Assembly: GCF_036320965.1 (NCBI RefSeq)
Contig: NC_092271.1
Location: 13,359,596 to 13,423,595, forward strand
Reading direction: 5' to 3'
DNA from: Panulirus ornatus
Lineage: Eukaryota > Arthropoda > Malacostraca > Decapoda > Palinuridae
Length of the DNA: 64,000 bases
In this document: positions 34,140-45,200 of the stretch, piece after piece
Layout: every line of letters begins with the position of its first letter
How positions within the stretch are numbered: position 1 is the stretch's first letter
The notes under the pieces: model-generated
Database searches by the model: none
What the model was told of the DNA's origin: nothing
The model's input: only the letters and a program-made list of their open reading frames with translations
Made by a program: the position numbers and the translations under genes

Positions 34140-36223
34140 AAAGGTGAGAACAATGGAAGCAAGGGGAGTGGGGGAGGAATGGGATGTATTTAGGGAATCA
34201 GTGATGGATTGCGCAAAAGATGCTTGTGGCATGAGAAGAGTGGGAGGTGGGTTGATTAGAAAGGGGAGTGAGTGGTGGGATGAAAAAGTAAGAGTATTAG
34301 TGAAAGAGAAGAGAGAGGCATTTGGACGATTTTTGCAGGGAAAAAATGCAATTGAGTGGGAGATGTATAAAAGAAAGAGACAGGAGGTCAAGAGAAAGGT
34401 GCAAGAGGTTAAAAAATAGGGCAAATGAGAGTTGGGGTGAGAGAGTATCATTAAATTTTAGGGAGAATAAAAAGATGTTCTGGAAGGAGGTAAATAAAGT
34501 GCGTAAGACAAGGGAGCAAATGGGAACTTCAGTGAAGGGCGCAAATGGGGAGGTGATAACAAGTAGTGGTGATGTGAGAAGGAGATGGAGTGAGTATTTT
34601 GAAGGTTTGTTGAATGTGTTTGATGATAGAGTGGCAGATATAGGGTGTTTTGGTCGAGGTGGTGTGCAAAGTGAGAGGGTTAGGGAAAATGATTTGGTAA
34701 ACAGAGAAGAGGTAGTGAAAGCTTTGCGGAAGATGAAAGCCGGCAAGGCAGCAGGTTTGGATGGTATTGCAGTGGAATTTATTAAAAAAGGGGGTGACTG
34801 TATTGTTGACTGGTTGGTAAGGTTATTTAATGTATGTATGACTCATGGTGAGGTGCCTGAGGATTGGCGGAATGCGTGCATAGTGCCATTGTACAAAGGC
34901 AAAGGGGATAAGAGTGAATGCTCAAATTACAGAGGTATAAGTTTGTTGAGTATTCCTGGTAAATCATATGGGAGGGTATTGATTGAGAGGGTGAAGGCAT
35001 GTACAGAGCATCAGATTGGGGAAGAGCAGTGTGGTTTCAGAAGTGGTAGAGGATGTGTGGATCAGGTGTTTGCTTTGAAGAATGTATGTGAGAAATACTT
35101 AGAAAAGCAAATGGATTTGTATGTAGCATTTATGGATCTGGAGAAGGCATATGATAGAGTTGATAGAGATGCTCTGTGGAAGGTATTAAGAATATATGGT
35201 GTGGGAGGAAAGTTGTTAGAAGCAGTGAAAAGTTTTTATCGAGGATGTAAGGCATGTGTACGTGTAGGAAGAGAGGAAAGTGATTGGTTCTCAGTGAATG
35301 TAGGTTTGCGGCAGGGGTGTGTGATGTCTCCATGGTTGTTTAATTTGTTTATGGATGGGGTTGTTAGGGAGGTAAATGCAAGAGTTTTGGAAAGAGGGGC
35401 AAGTATGAAGTCTGTTGGGGATGAGAGAGCTTGGGAAGTGAGTCAGTTGTTGTTCGCTGATGATACAGCGCTGGTGGCTGATTCATGTGAGAAACTGCAG
35501 AAGCTGGTGACTGAGTTTGGTAAAGTGTGTGGAAGAAGAAAGTTAAGAGTAAATGTGAATAAGAGCAAGGTTATTAGGTACAGTAGGGTTGAGGGTCAAG
35601 TCAATTGGGAGGTGAGTTTGAATGGAGAAAAACTGGAGGAAGTGAAGTGTTTTAGATATCTGGGAGTGGATCTGGCAGCGGATGGAACCATGGAAGCGGA
35701 AGTGGATCATAGGGTGGGGGAGGGGGCGAAAATTCTGGGGGCCTTGAAGAATGTGTGGAAGTCGAGAACATTATCTCGGAAAGCAAAAATGGGTATGTTT
35801 GAAGGAATAGTGGTTCCAACAATGTTGTATGGTTGCGAGGCGTGGGCTATGGATAGAGTTGTGCGCAGGAGGATGGATGTGCTGGAAATGAGATGTTTGA
35901 GGACAATGTGTGGTGTGAGGTGGTTTGATCGAGTGAGTAACGTAAGGGTAAGAGAGATGTGTGGAAATAAAAAGAGCGTGGTTGAGAGAGCAGAAGAGGG
36001 TGTTTTGAAGTGGTTTGGGCACATGGAGAGGATGAGTGAGGAAAGATTGACCAAGAGGATATATGTGTCGGAGGTGGAGGGAGCAAGGAGAAGAGGGAGA
36101 CCAAATTGGAGGTGGAAAGATGGAGTGAAAAAGATTTTGTGTGATCGGGGCCTGAACATGCAGGAGGGTGAAAGGAGGGCAAGGAATAGAGTGAATTGGA
36201 GCGATGTGGTATACCGGGGTTGA
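34140..36223 (+). pseudogene. A18 RT ORF with one frameshift
   Basis: After the truncated start the frame is open except for one extra T near 34418 (gttaaaaaatagggc versus the family gtgaaaaaaagggc), which creates a TAG. Downstream it is open to the family stop at 36223. RT boxes NYRGISLLSIPGK, FMDLEKAYD, RQGCVMSPWLF and FADDTALVAD are all intact, followed by RPNWRWKDGVKK. It is the best-preserved RT in the window, but has no endonuclease. Confidence 0.9.
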
Positions 36224-36366
36224 CGTGCTGTCAGTGGATTGAATCAAGGCATGTGAAGCGTCTGGGGTAAACCATGGAAAGCTGTGTAGGTATGTATATT
36301 TGCGTGTGTGGACGTATGTATATACATGTGTATGGGGGGGGGGCATTTCTTTCGTCTGTTTCCTTG

Positions 36367-36394
36367 CGCTACCTCGCAAACGCGGGAGACAGCG
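36367..36394 (+). other. 3'-terminal stem-loop of family A (example in A18)
   Basis: CGCT(36367-36370) AC CTCGC(36373-36377) loop AAAC GCGGG(36382-36386) AGAC AGCG(36391-36394). The inner 5-bp stem includes one U-G pair. The outer 4-bp stem is separated by a 2/4 internal loop. The same geometry recurs at A and S tails. A role in RT recognition of the template 3' end is inferred from other LINEs. Confidence 0.65.
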
Positions 36395-36421
36395 ACAAAG
36401 TATAAAAAAAAAAAAAAAAAA

Positions 36422-36573
36422 ATATGTTGAGATGTATAGGTATGTATATGTGCGTATGTGGATGTGTCTGTGTATACATGTGTATGTGGGTGGGTTGGGC
36501 CATTCTTTCGTCTGTTTCCTTGCGCTACCTCGCTAACGCGGGAGACAGCGACAAAGTATAAATAAATAAATCT
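36422..36573 (+). mobile_element. A17 right half: UTR end, hairpin and (AATA)n tail
   Basis: Starts with the target-site duplication atatgttgag (36422-36431) and continues the interrupted UTR to gacagcgacaaagtataaataaataaatc. The tail is a tetranucleotide repeat, not poly(A). Confidence 0.9.
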
Positions 36574-38650
36574 ATGAAAATGTTCAGCATTATCAAAGAA
36601 CTCTGCACAAACTTTAGGAAATTCTAGGTAGCAATAAAATACCTTAAGTGTATCATATTCAAGATAACTTATGTCTTGGAAGATCACATAGTAGTACTAA
36701 AGTAAGAGGAACAGATGTTTTTTCTAAGAATTTGGAGAATGGCATATGAAAGGCAGAAAAAATGCCTATCCATGTATGGCTGATAACTCACCTAAGTTCA
36801 TGGAGTCATACGCACAAAAAATATAAGACTGTAAGGCCTTTTGGAGATAAATCAGCTAAGAGATAAAATCAGTTACAACTAAACTCACTAAATCATTGAC
36901 TGATATTAAGGAGATGGGGAAATGCCATTCAATAATAAAAACACAAACTGAGAAAGAAAGGAATGACAAGGTTGAGATGTGGTTTAAAGGGAAAGCAGCT
37001 TTACATGATAATGAGACCATTGAAATATCTGCTGATCTCAAAGAAGTAAACTTTTGAATACAAAAGCAATCAAACCTATAGCTATTGAAGGAATGGGTAT
37101 AAAGGTTAAAGAATATAAAAATGAATAATGATAGACTACATAGAATTACTCAAAGAAATCCCAAGCAAACTTGGTTGTGAACAATATAGATGTTAATGGG
37201 ATAAATAAAGAAACAAGAGGGGCAAAGATATGCTGTAGAAGAATGAAGGAATGCTTACTTAAAAGTTAGTTAAGATAGAGAAAACAAAATGGAAGTAATA
37301 AGACTTGTCTATATGCTAACAGTGAAAAATTCAATAACATGTACACAGACAAGGACAGGACAAGGGATTGTTTGGGAAAAGAAAATGCACACAAGGGGTG
37401 AAAAAAAGGGGCAGTTCCCCCTCCAGTACCACTAGAACCAGGATAATCAGCAAAAGGTCTGTGCTACAATCATTTATGCCTTATAATGCACTGGGTTTTA
37501 TGCTATTCAATTCTCTATTTGCTGGAAAATAACTGTACATAGTTTCATTAGAATATGATTTACAGTTTTCATGTTGTGATGGAGGTTAATTTGGTGGTTA
37601 GAGCCTGAATTACATCAGATGGATGTACAAACACATCCACAACCACAACAGACAAATGGATGAAAAACACAGTCACTAACTTGAATTTATGGATCAAGTA
37701 CAAGAGATTAGGTAAACATCATTGACAGGGTTGATATTCAACTTGGCAAGGATGTCAAAACAAATGTTCAGATGGATGTATGACAATAAAGAAGGAATCA
37801 ACAGACAGAAAGGGAGGGAATGGACTAACCCTAATGGACATTGAAATCATAAAATTCTAAAAGGTAAAGTAATGGTAAAACATCAACATTTCAACTGATG
37901 TCGAAAACAGTGTAGGTAAAACGTGCCCTCTAAACCAACAAATAAACAATCCCCCCAAACAATCACATGAGTATGAAAAATATTCTGAAGGAACAATCAG
38001 AAAGATGCACGATGTAGCTAGGAAATATTTTCTGTCAGGGAACATCAACTGTGAGAAAACAGGTGGGATCTACAAAAGGAATGAAATCATAGGAGATTAT
38101 CTTGATTCTGCACAAGGATGAAAACATGGATATTCAAGTTCCTACCATAGAGAAATGTGGATTTTTGTAGTAACTCATAAAATGTGCATAAGTGCAATCT
38201 AGGCTAGATTTAGTCTTCACTTGCATAAAATTGATCGCTAATATATATTTCACATAAAGAGAGGAAACTTGGAATGGAAATCCTTAAAATCTGTAACAAT
38301 ACAGGTAAACTGGGGTTAAGCTCCCTAAAAGGGAATTAAAAGAAAATACATCTTTATAAATCAAATTTTCAGTTATTATACATTATAAGTCTGATGAAAT
38401 GTCCTATCTTCACTCATTCTCTCCCATTTCATTCTTTCCATGTGCTCAAACAATGGACCCAAAACATGGACCTAGAATATTCCAGGAACCTTGTCAATTA
38501 CATCCCTGGTTATTTGCAGATGGTAATCAAGGCCAAAGGAGAGATACCAAAGTAATAAAATGTAAGTAGACACATTACCTTTGTAAATGTTTGGGGAAGT
38601 GGACAAGGATTTTGTGGACACTCTATGTATCAGAAATTGAGGTGAAACTG
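36574..38650. other. Unassigned stretch
   Basis: No gene recognised. 37490-37570 resembles the dispersed repeat of 28600/31370. A ~45-bp antisense family-A-like scrap may lie at 38410-38455. Confidence 0.45.
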
Positions 38651-38965
38651 AACTGAAGATGGAAGAGGTAGTGAGTGAGTTTCTGAGCACTCAGGGCCTA
38701 AATAATCAGAAGGGTAAAAGACATGCATTGGAGAAATGTGGTATATGGAGGGCAATGTGCTGTCAATGGATAAACCAGGGCATGTGAAGCAGCTGGGGAA
38801 AACCACAGAAAGATCTGTGAGGCCTGGTTGTGCATAAGGGGTAGATTCAGTGCATTACACATGACAGCTAGTGAGTGAATGTATGCAAATGAGGACTTTT
38901 TATGTTTGTCTGTTCCTGGTGTTACCTTGCTATTGTGGACAATGGCAAACAAGAATGAAAGAAAG
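38651..38965 (+). mobile_element. A19: very old RTE 3' end
   Basis: Readable phrases in family order: tcagggcctaaataatcagaagggtaaaag, gatatgctgtcaatgga-like, ggcatgtgaagcagctgggg, tgcattacacatgacagcta. It ends in gttaccttgctattgtggacaatggca, a decayed tail hairpin. No intact coding part. Confidence 0.72.
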
Positions 38966-39660
38966 AAATTAATATCAATAAAAGATCTTTTAAGTAAAGA
39001 GCTCATTAAGAAGAGTTATTAGCACAAATGAGGACGTGTGTGAAGAGAAAAAAAATCTAAAATGCGTTTAACCACAAAGATTTTTAAGTCCACACTGTAA
39101 AGAACCATAGATAAAGAAGATACCCAAGAAAATACTTGAGTTAACAAGAAAATATTCATTAGATAAAACATACCAGCAATCAGTCATCAAGTTTTTGGTG
39201 GAAAAATAATAAATTATATAACATGCATAAAAGCAACTCACTAAATGCTCAGGCCTAAATCCCATACTTTTTAATGCATTGTCCTGAAGCATCGACAAAT
39301 CTTTTAAACACTTACTAGAGTGAAAATAGAGGCTGAAATATACTTTTGAAATTTTTTTTCCATATTCATAATTTCTTTGAAACTGTATGGTCAAATACAT
39401 CTAAACAACCTGAAAAACACAAATTTGAGTTGGAAAGGAAAACTTTGCGAGATGTTTAAGAGTTAAGAATGCTAGGAGGCCTTGGATGATGTACCTACAA
39501 AATATGGAAGAAGCTAAACTTCCTGCTGTCATCAGAGAACTATAAAGACTATATCTCTTTTGGGGTGAGAAAAGTGTTTAGTAGAGTTACTCTAGGTTCA
39601 GTGTTAAAAAAACAATTTGCCCGAGTTGTGCGCTGAAAGGAACCTAGAAATTGACCATCT
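38966..39660. other. Unassigned stretch
   Basis: No gene or named repeat seen. Confidence 0.45.
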
Positions 39661-39915
39661 ATTTTTTTTTTTTTGTTAGCTGAGATGGCAAATGCAATGC
39701 CCTAATCAAGGCCATCTCATTAATACTACATATATGCACTGACCTAAGCCAGGTACCCATTTTATTGACCAACCCTTTGGGAAGGATAAACAGCTGGGTT
39801 GATGGTGAACTGCTTGCTGCTACAAGGATTTGAATGTATGTGCTTGACCATAGGCTGCTGGTGAATGTGTAATGGTCAACAACACTAACTGCTATCCACC
39901 ATGCTGAACTTATCA
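39661..39915 (-). mobile_element. tRNA-derived SINE
   Basis: On the minus strand a tRNA-like head lies at 39915-39820. An A-box-like TGGTGGATAGCAGTTAGTG is complementary to 39883-39901, and a B-box-like CATTCAAATCC to 39826-39836. An unrelated body follows (gggttggtcaataaaatgggtacctggctta), then an A tract (T run at 39661-39674). About 255 bp, the usual size for such SINEs. Pol III transcription is implied by the boxes. It shares nothing with the family-A tail, so its partner LINE is another family. Confidence 0.72.
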
Positions 39916-41063
39916 CCAAAACATAATAAGAACGATGGCAGAGGAAACAAATTATGTTGAGTTAATGTAAAAATGAATAGTGGATTTAATGTGTGTGGAC
40001 ATCTGATCTTCAATGGGATATGCTCCAACAGTTTGGTCTCCTCACTTTAGAAGTCACAGGAAGGGAGCAATGAAATACAAGAATGGTACCAGTATTGAGT
40101 GGAATGAATTTTTAAGTGGGGAGGGAATAAATTCTGCCTAGAATAGGAGAAAGAGGGTTAAGGGAGAATGTGATAACCATGTATAAATCATTTTGGGGAA
40201 TATGAAGTTAAGACAGAGCATTTCTTTGAAGTCACAAGAGACCTCAAAATAGATTGCATAATGGGAAATCTGACAAAAACAAAATGATTTGGATGGGAAG
40301 TGTGGAAGGATTTCTTCAACATTGCAATATACATGGGAAAAAACGTAAGTGAAAAAGAAGTACAAGTGTGTAGAATGGAAAAATAAAAAACTTATGTAAC
40401 AGACATGTGAGGGAAAAAGGTAAATCCCTATAAGTGTAAAGATGCCTCCCAATATGAACATGTACATAATTACATTAAGTCAATTACACAAACAAATATG
40501 TGCAAACAGCATGTATATAATCACACATGTACATGCAGACATAAAATAAAACACCATTCATTTATTTATCCAGATATGACTATGAATGCAGTATATGAAC
40601 TTGAATACACATAATCTGAAACATTCTTGCATTTCACTCATGCTCATACAAATAAAGCAACAAAACACTCACAAGATTACTGACTTACCCTTTCAATATC
40701 AGTGCAGATAATGATACAAAGAAAAATGAGATTTTGACAACTTGTCAGTCATCTGGAGAAAAAATCCTAGTTCTTCCTAGTCTATATCACAAGCAGTACT
40801 CTGAACACTGCTAAATTAATATATAAAATACTAAAAAAAATATGTACTATCCTTTGCCTCAACCTCTTATGTTCTGGGCCCTCACACATCATAAGTCTAT
40901 TGATGGTTGAGTTGGCCAGGCCACTTGTATGTGAGTGATGATATTCAAATGTCTTTAAACTATCTCTATGGCAACTACAATATAGTTTTAGGACATATGA
41001 CCTATCAGACTAGTTAAGAGCCAATAAGATAGCTTCAAGGAATGATGTTCCTTGTCTTTTGCA
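39916..41063. other. Unassigned A/T-rich stretch
   Basis: No gene or repeat recognised. Confidence 0.45.
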
Positions 41064-41289
41064 GAAACTGAATACCTATTGGAGCTCAGTAACTCTGACA
41101 ATGAGTTATGACTTCACTGAGGATGATTTAAGTTTTCACAACACTGCGTCTTCTGAAACTATGGAAGATAGCTCACCATCCTCAGGAAAAAGAAAATTTT
41201 TAAAGGGAGCTCATCTGGCTACAAAGGCTGTCTGGACTAAAATGAATAACCTTCATCTCTCTCTCTTGCCCCTCCCACCATCTTCTTAG
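41064..41289 (+). CDS. Possible terminal exon of an unidentified gene convergent with translin
   Basis: A good acceptor (pyrimidine-rich ccttgtcttttgcag) ends at 41063. The next 75 codons are open to a stop at 41289. The peptide is acidic and serine-rich (YDFTEDDLSFHNT, MEDSSPSSGKRKFLKG) with balanced composition, unlike the low-complexity shadows elsewhere. I do not recognise it and found no upstream exon, so it may be a chance open frame. Confidence 0.25.
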
Positions 41290-41455
41290 AGAAGTGACCT
41301 GTCAAAGGCCACAACATTCTTGAAGGAGAAATTTTGATTTAAATGTTTTCTAAGCTTTTTACATCTGGAATTACTCATAACTGTGATCTCTATTCATTTT
41401 TCAGCCACAACATGGTTGACAACACATGCTCATTGTTGTTGAAAAATATTATTAT

Positions 41456-41461
41456 TTTATT
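41456..41461 (-). terminator. Candidate AATAAA polyadenylation signal for translin
   Basis: AATAAA on the minus strand about 1.0 kb downstream of the translin stop at 42454. It is the nearest exact hexamer that I noticed; ATTAAA variants lie closer. Not tested against transcripts. Confidence 0.3.
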
Positions 41462-42453
41462 AGTTTGTAAAAAAGAAAATCAACCTAATGTATTAAACTT
41501 GTCACAGTGATGCTATATGGGTGAAATTTCTTTTCTATATATGTATTGTTGACATCAAAGAAAACACTCAGATCGGCTTACATCATTCACCACATGACCT
41601 GCTGATGAATTGACCTTTCGTGATATGTGGAGACTAATGGGCCTGCCACACAGGTATATGTTGCCCTGCCTCACCTCCACTCACCTGTAATAAGCTTGGG
41701 AAATATGACCTTTTAATTATAAACTTGAGGAAATTTTTCTATCTATCAATATCTATGATCCCTGTTCCCTCTGGAAGTCCCATGATGGGTATGGCCACAA
41801 GAAAAGTCTCCACTTATCCCTGTCCTTACATGCCTCCCTAACATAAGCCATTCCACACATTATTCCTCCATTCTTTCCCTCCAGTACTCTTCCACTCAAG
41901 GAAAAAAAGGTTGTACCAAGTGCAAAAGTCACTAAATACACCCATTGGGACTGGAGAGGTAGAGAATTATCTGAGGTGTCATGATTTAAGGGGTTATTAA
42001 TCATATCATTCATGCTTCCTAAAAGTCTAATTTATACTTAATACAAATCTGTTTCCAAAAAATATTTGTAAACTAAGTAAACTCCTACAATTAACTTATA
42101 TCACTCATCATATTTTCACATCTAAATACAATCCATTTAAGTCCATAATCCTTAATATTTTGATAAGGTTTAGTAATCAGTAAGGAGTCAGTCACAATTA
42201 ACATTACTAAACATTTAATAGCAATGACTACTTTCTTTTATCAAATTTCATTGGTGTGTCCTCATATCTCGTGACCGGCCAATAACCATTCAGACCTTGA
42301 TTAAAGAAATATACCAATTCCATGAATACATTGAAGGTGGCTTATCATTCTACATTCAATACACACATTTCAGGTCACTGAGGTTTCTGTACTTCTGAGA
42401 TCTTTTGTCGCACATCTTCATTATTACAGGAGCTAGGTAAAAGGTAAAGCCTT

Positions 42454-42647
42454 TTAACCTGAAGTTTCAGTATCTTGAGGTTTAAGTCCTCGAAGAGTTA
42501 AGTTGTACACAACCTCTTCTGTTTTCTTCAAGGCATATTTAAGCTCATCAAATTTCTTTCTTAATTCATTCTTGGGAAAAAGCAGGGAGTAGGCTGCATG
42601 AAGATCTCGTAAGAACTGTCGTATCTGGAAAGGGCGAGAATAATCCC
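42454..42647 (-). CDS. TSN: Translin, last coding exon
   Basis: The acceptor ttccttgcag ends at 42648. The exon completes the glycine codon left open by the exon at 45639, restoring the SVSAGDYSRP stretch (human translin has SVTAGDYSRP). It then encodes FQIRQFLRDLHAAYSLL, LRKKFDELKYALKKTEEVVY and NLTLRGL, and stops at 42454-42456. Translin is an all-helical RNA/ssDNA-binding protein that forms the C3PO endoribonuclease with TRAX; translin is the non-catalytic subunit. The conserved KYxxKKxEEVVYxLxIRG end makes the call firm. The tail KPQDTETSG is lineage-specific. Confidence 0.95.
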
Positions 42648-43280
42648 CTGCAAGGAAAAAAGACTTTGTGAAATGTGTCACTTGGTACAAGGCTATTCTT
42701 CAATACACATGCTATATATTTGATGTGGACAGGGTGGAGGAGCATGATTTGTATGTTTCTATTAAGTACAAAAATGAGTAGCAGTGTACATGATAAGAGG
42801 TCTAAAAGAGAGGAGGGTGGGGACTTGTCAAATTATATGAATGATCTGTAAGTTATAGTTTACTATTAGAGGCTTAAATCCAGAAATGTGGATGAAACAC
42901 TATGTGGATAACAACAGAGAACTTGAGGAATAAAAATATAAAACTTATTCTCTTCATTCTATTCTATCATTCTATCATCCTTTCCAAATTCCACATGGAG
43001 AGCCTATCAAACCCAGTGAAAGATTAACCTCCACATCACCGTAAGGATTCTAACATCACTTTGCACAATGAACTTATTTGACACACAAAATACTTCTACT
43101 TCGTCTGATCACAATTCGTTCTTATGATGCCTTCGGCTGAAATATCCTTAGCATCAAGGGTTTCTGCATGGCATCTACCAATCTCTTATTATTCCAACTC
43201 TCCTCTTTGTACTTTCAACCTTAACTTGTTTAACTTGACCAACCTTTCACCAGTTACTCAATTTTACACGATCATAATAT
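42648..43280 (-). other. TSN: Translin intron, 3' part
   Basis: The intron between the exons at 45639 and 42647 (about 3.0 kb in all). This part holds no recognised element. Confidence 0.8.
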
Positions 43281-43529
43281 CCTAAAGGTCTGTGGGGCCT
43301 GGATGTGGAAAGGGAGCTGTGGCTTCGGTGCACTACACATGACAGCTAGAGACTGAGTGTGAACGAATGTGGCCTTTTTTGTCTGTTTTCCAGGTGCTAC
43401 CTCGCTGAAGTTGGGGGCAGTGACGCTGTTTCCTGTGGGCTGGGTAGCACCAAGAATGCATGAAGGCAAGCAAGTATGAATATGTACATGCATATATATG
43501 TATATGTCTATGAGTGTAAGTATATGGGC

Positions 43530-43532
<3 letters not shown>
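43281..43532 (+). mobile_element. A20: RTE long-UTR fragment in translin intron
   Basis: Starts ggtctgtggggcctggatgtgg and includes acacatgacagctagagac. It also has an inner hairpin-like module, ggtgctacctcgctgaagttgggggcagtgacg (about 43393-43427). It then dissolves into (TA)n at 43533, losing the real 3' end. Antisense to translin. Confidence 0.85.

Positions 43533-43615
<83 letters not shown>
43533..43615. repeat. (TA)n microsatellite
   Basis: About 41 TA units between A20 and S5. Grown, by position, from the TA-rich part of the A 3' UTR. Confidence 0.97.
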
Positions 43616-43617
<2 letters not shown>

Positions 43618-43857
43618 TTCTTTTTCTTTTAAACTATTCGCCATTTCCCGCGTTAGCGAGGTAGCGTTAAGAACAGAGGATGGGCCTTTTTTGGAATATC
43701 CTCACCTGGCCCCCTCCGTTCCTTCTTTTGGAAAAAAAAAAAAAAAAAAACCGAGAGGGGAGGATTTCCAGCCCCCCGCTCCCTCCCCCTTTAGTCGCCT
43801 TCTCCGACACGCAGGGAATACGTGGGAAGTATTCTTTCTCCCCTATCCCCAGGGATA
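43616..43857 (-). mobile_element. S5: complete S repeat
   Basis: Minus-strand S unit from the tctttctttttctttt tail through cgccatttcccgcgttagcgaggtagcg (intact hairpin) to ccccagggata at the 5' end. An A18-20 tract lies in its middle at about 43733-43750. Confidence 0.92.
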
Positions 43858-43892
43858 TATATATACATATATATACACATACACATATATAC

Positions 43893-43930
<38 letters not shown>
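43858..43930. repeat. TA/CA-rich microsatellite between S5 and S6
   Basis: Alternating TA with CA interruptions, ending in a pure TA run before S6. Confidence 0.92.
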
Positions 43931-44165
43931 CTTTCTTTTTCTTTTAAACTATTCGCCATTTCCCGCATTAGCGAGGTAGCGTTAAGAACAGAGGACTGGG
44001 CCTTTGAGGGAATATCCTCATATGGCCCCCTTCTCTGTTCCTTCTTTTGGAAAATTAAAAAAAAAAAAAATGAGAGGGGAGGATTTCCAGCCCCCCGCTC
44101 CCTTCCCTTTTAGTCGCCTTCTACGACATGCAGGGAATACGTGGGAAGTATTCTTTCTCCCCTAT
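43931..44165 (-). mobile_element. S6: S repeat in tandem with S5
   Basis: Same orientation and nearly the same sequence as S5, which fits a local tandem duplication. The last bases of the 5' end (ccccaggga) are replaced by TA/TATTTA. Confidence 0.92.
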
Positions 44166-44231
44166 ATATATTTATCTATTTATTCACTTTGCTCTGTCGC
44201 CGCCCCCCGCGCCAGCGAGGTAGTGCAAGGA
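44166..44231 (-). mobile_element. A21: orphan RTE tail (hairpin plus AATA repeats)
   Basis: Minus strand: (AATA)-rich tail complementary to tatttatctatttattca and a hairpin copy (ctgtcgccgccccccgcgccagcgaggtagtgcaagg). It ends where A22 begins in the opposite orientation. Confidence 0.75.
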
Positions 44232-44570
44232 GAAGTGACAGACCAAATTGGAGATGGAAGGATGGAGTGACAAAGATTCTGTATGTTCAGGGTCTGAACA
44301 TGCAGAAGGGTGAAAGTCATGCAAGAGATAGAGTGAATTGGAGTGATGTGGTATACAGGGGTAGACACCCTGTCCATGGACTGAACCAGTGCATATGAAG
44401 CTGCTGGGGGAAACCATGGAAAGGACTGTGGGGCCTGGTTGTGGATAGCTGGCTGTGATTTTGGTGCATTACACCTGACAGCTAGAGAATAGATGTAAGC
44501 AAATAAAGCCTTTTCTTCATCTGTTCCTGGAGCTACCCTGCTGACACGAGAAACAGTGAATAGGTATGAA
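44232..44570 (+). mobile_element. A22: RTE 3' fragment in translin intron
   Basis: Begins at DRPNWRWKDGV codons, with the family stop lost and a readable end to about 44400. The UTR has acacctgacagctagag, and its tail (gctaccctgctgacacgagaaacagtgaa) resembles the S-type tail more than the young A tail. Confidence 0.8.
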
Positions 44571-44582
44571 AAAAGTACAATG

Positions 44583-44940
44583 CACTAAAAAGTAATTCAC
44601 CGTACAAATATATACTCTACACTTCACTCATTCTTGGAAGGGTGACTAAAATCTGAACAAAAAAGGAAAGCTAGAAGACTATCTGACACATCCAGGGATA
44701 CTGATAATTATGAAGTGACCAGTGCAACTTACACATCAACTGGATGGTGATGAAGTCACTAAAAAATTACTCACCATACAAATATATGCTTTACACTTCA
44801 CTCATTCTTGCAAGGGTGGATGAATCTGAACAAAAAAGGAAAGCTAGTAGACAGTATTGCACATCCAGTGATATTGAGAATTATGAAATGACCAGTGTGA
44901 ATAACAAGTCAGCTAGCTGGATGATGAAGTCATGTCCAAG
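44583..44940 (+). repeat. Two ~175-bp tandem direct repeats
   Basis: Units at 44583-44757 and 44758-44940 share cactaaaaa, caccatacaaatatat, cttcactcattcttg, gaacaaaaaaggaaagcta and gatgaagtc. Moderate divergence means an old duplication. Non-coding, within a translin intron. Confidence 0.87.
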
Positions 44941-45200
44941 TGGAAGTCGCTGACTGGCAGACAGAGGAGATGGACCAAACTGAAGGCCACAACTACTGAA
45001 AGGTAATAAATGAACAGTGGGTGGTATGTGGAGTCTAACCCTTAGAATCTAAAGAGAATATACCACAGCTCACAGGCAGACCAATCCTGGAGAGAAATAT
45101 TAAAAAATGAAGCTTCATACTCCCTTGACAAATGTACAAACAGCCAATCAAACAGGAATCACACACATGTACACACACACAGAAACTATCATCAACATAT

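Larger units (their letters stand above)
34128..36421 (+). mobile_element. A18: young 2.3-kb RTE copy nested in A17
   Basis: 5'-truncated at the TEWKKVRTM segment after the endonuclease. It holds the linker, whole RT, C-terminal region, short-form UTR, hairpin (36367-36394) and an A tract to 36421. Flanked by a 10-bp target-site duplication. Nearly identical to A8. Confidence 0.95.

Noticed and set aside
38405..38460. Antisense family-A fragment near 38410
   Set aside because: Only ~45 bp of partial similarity (cactcattctctccc..ccatgtgctcaaac); too short to call as a separate insertion.
39826..39901. Functional tRNA gene
   Set aside because: A and B boxes are present, but no cloverleaf closes and a SINE body plus A tract follows.
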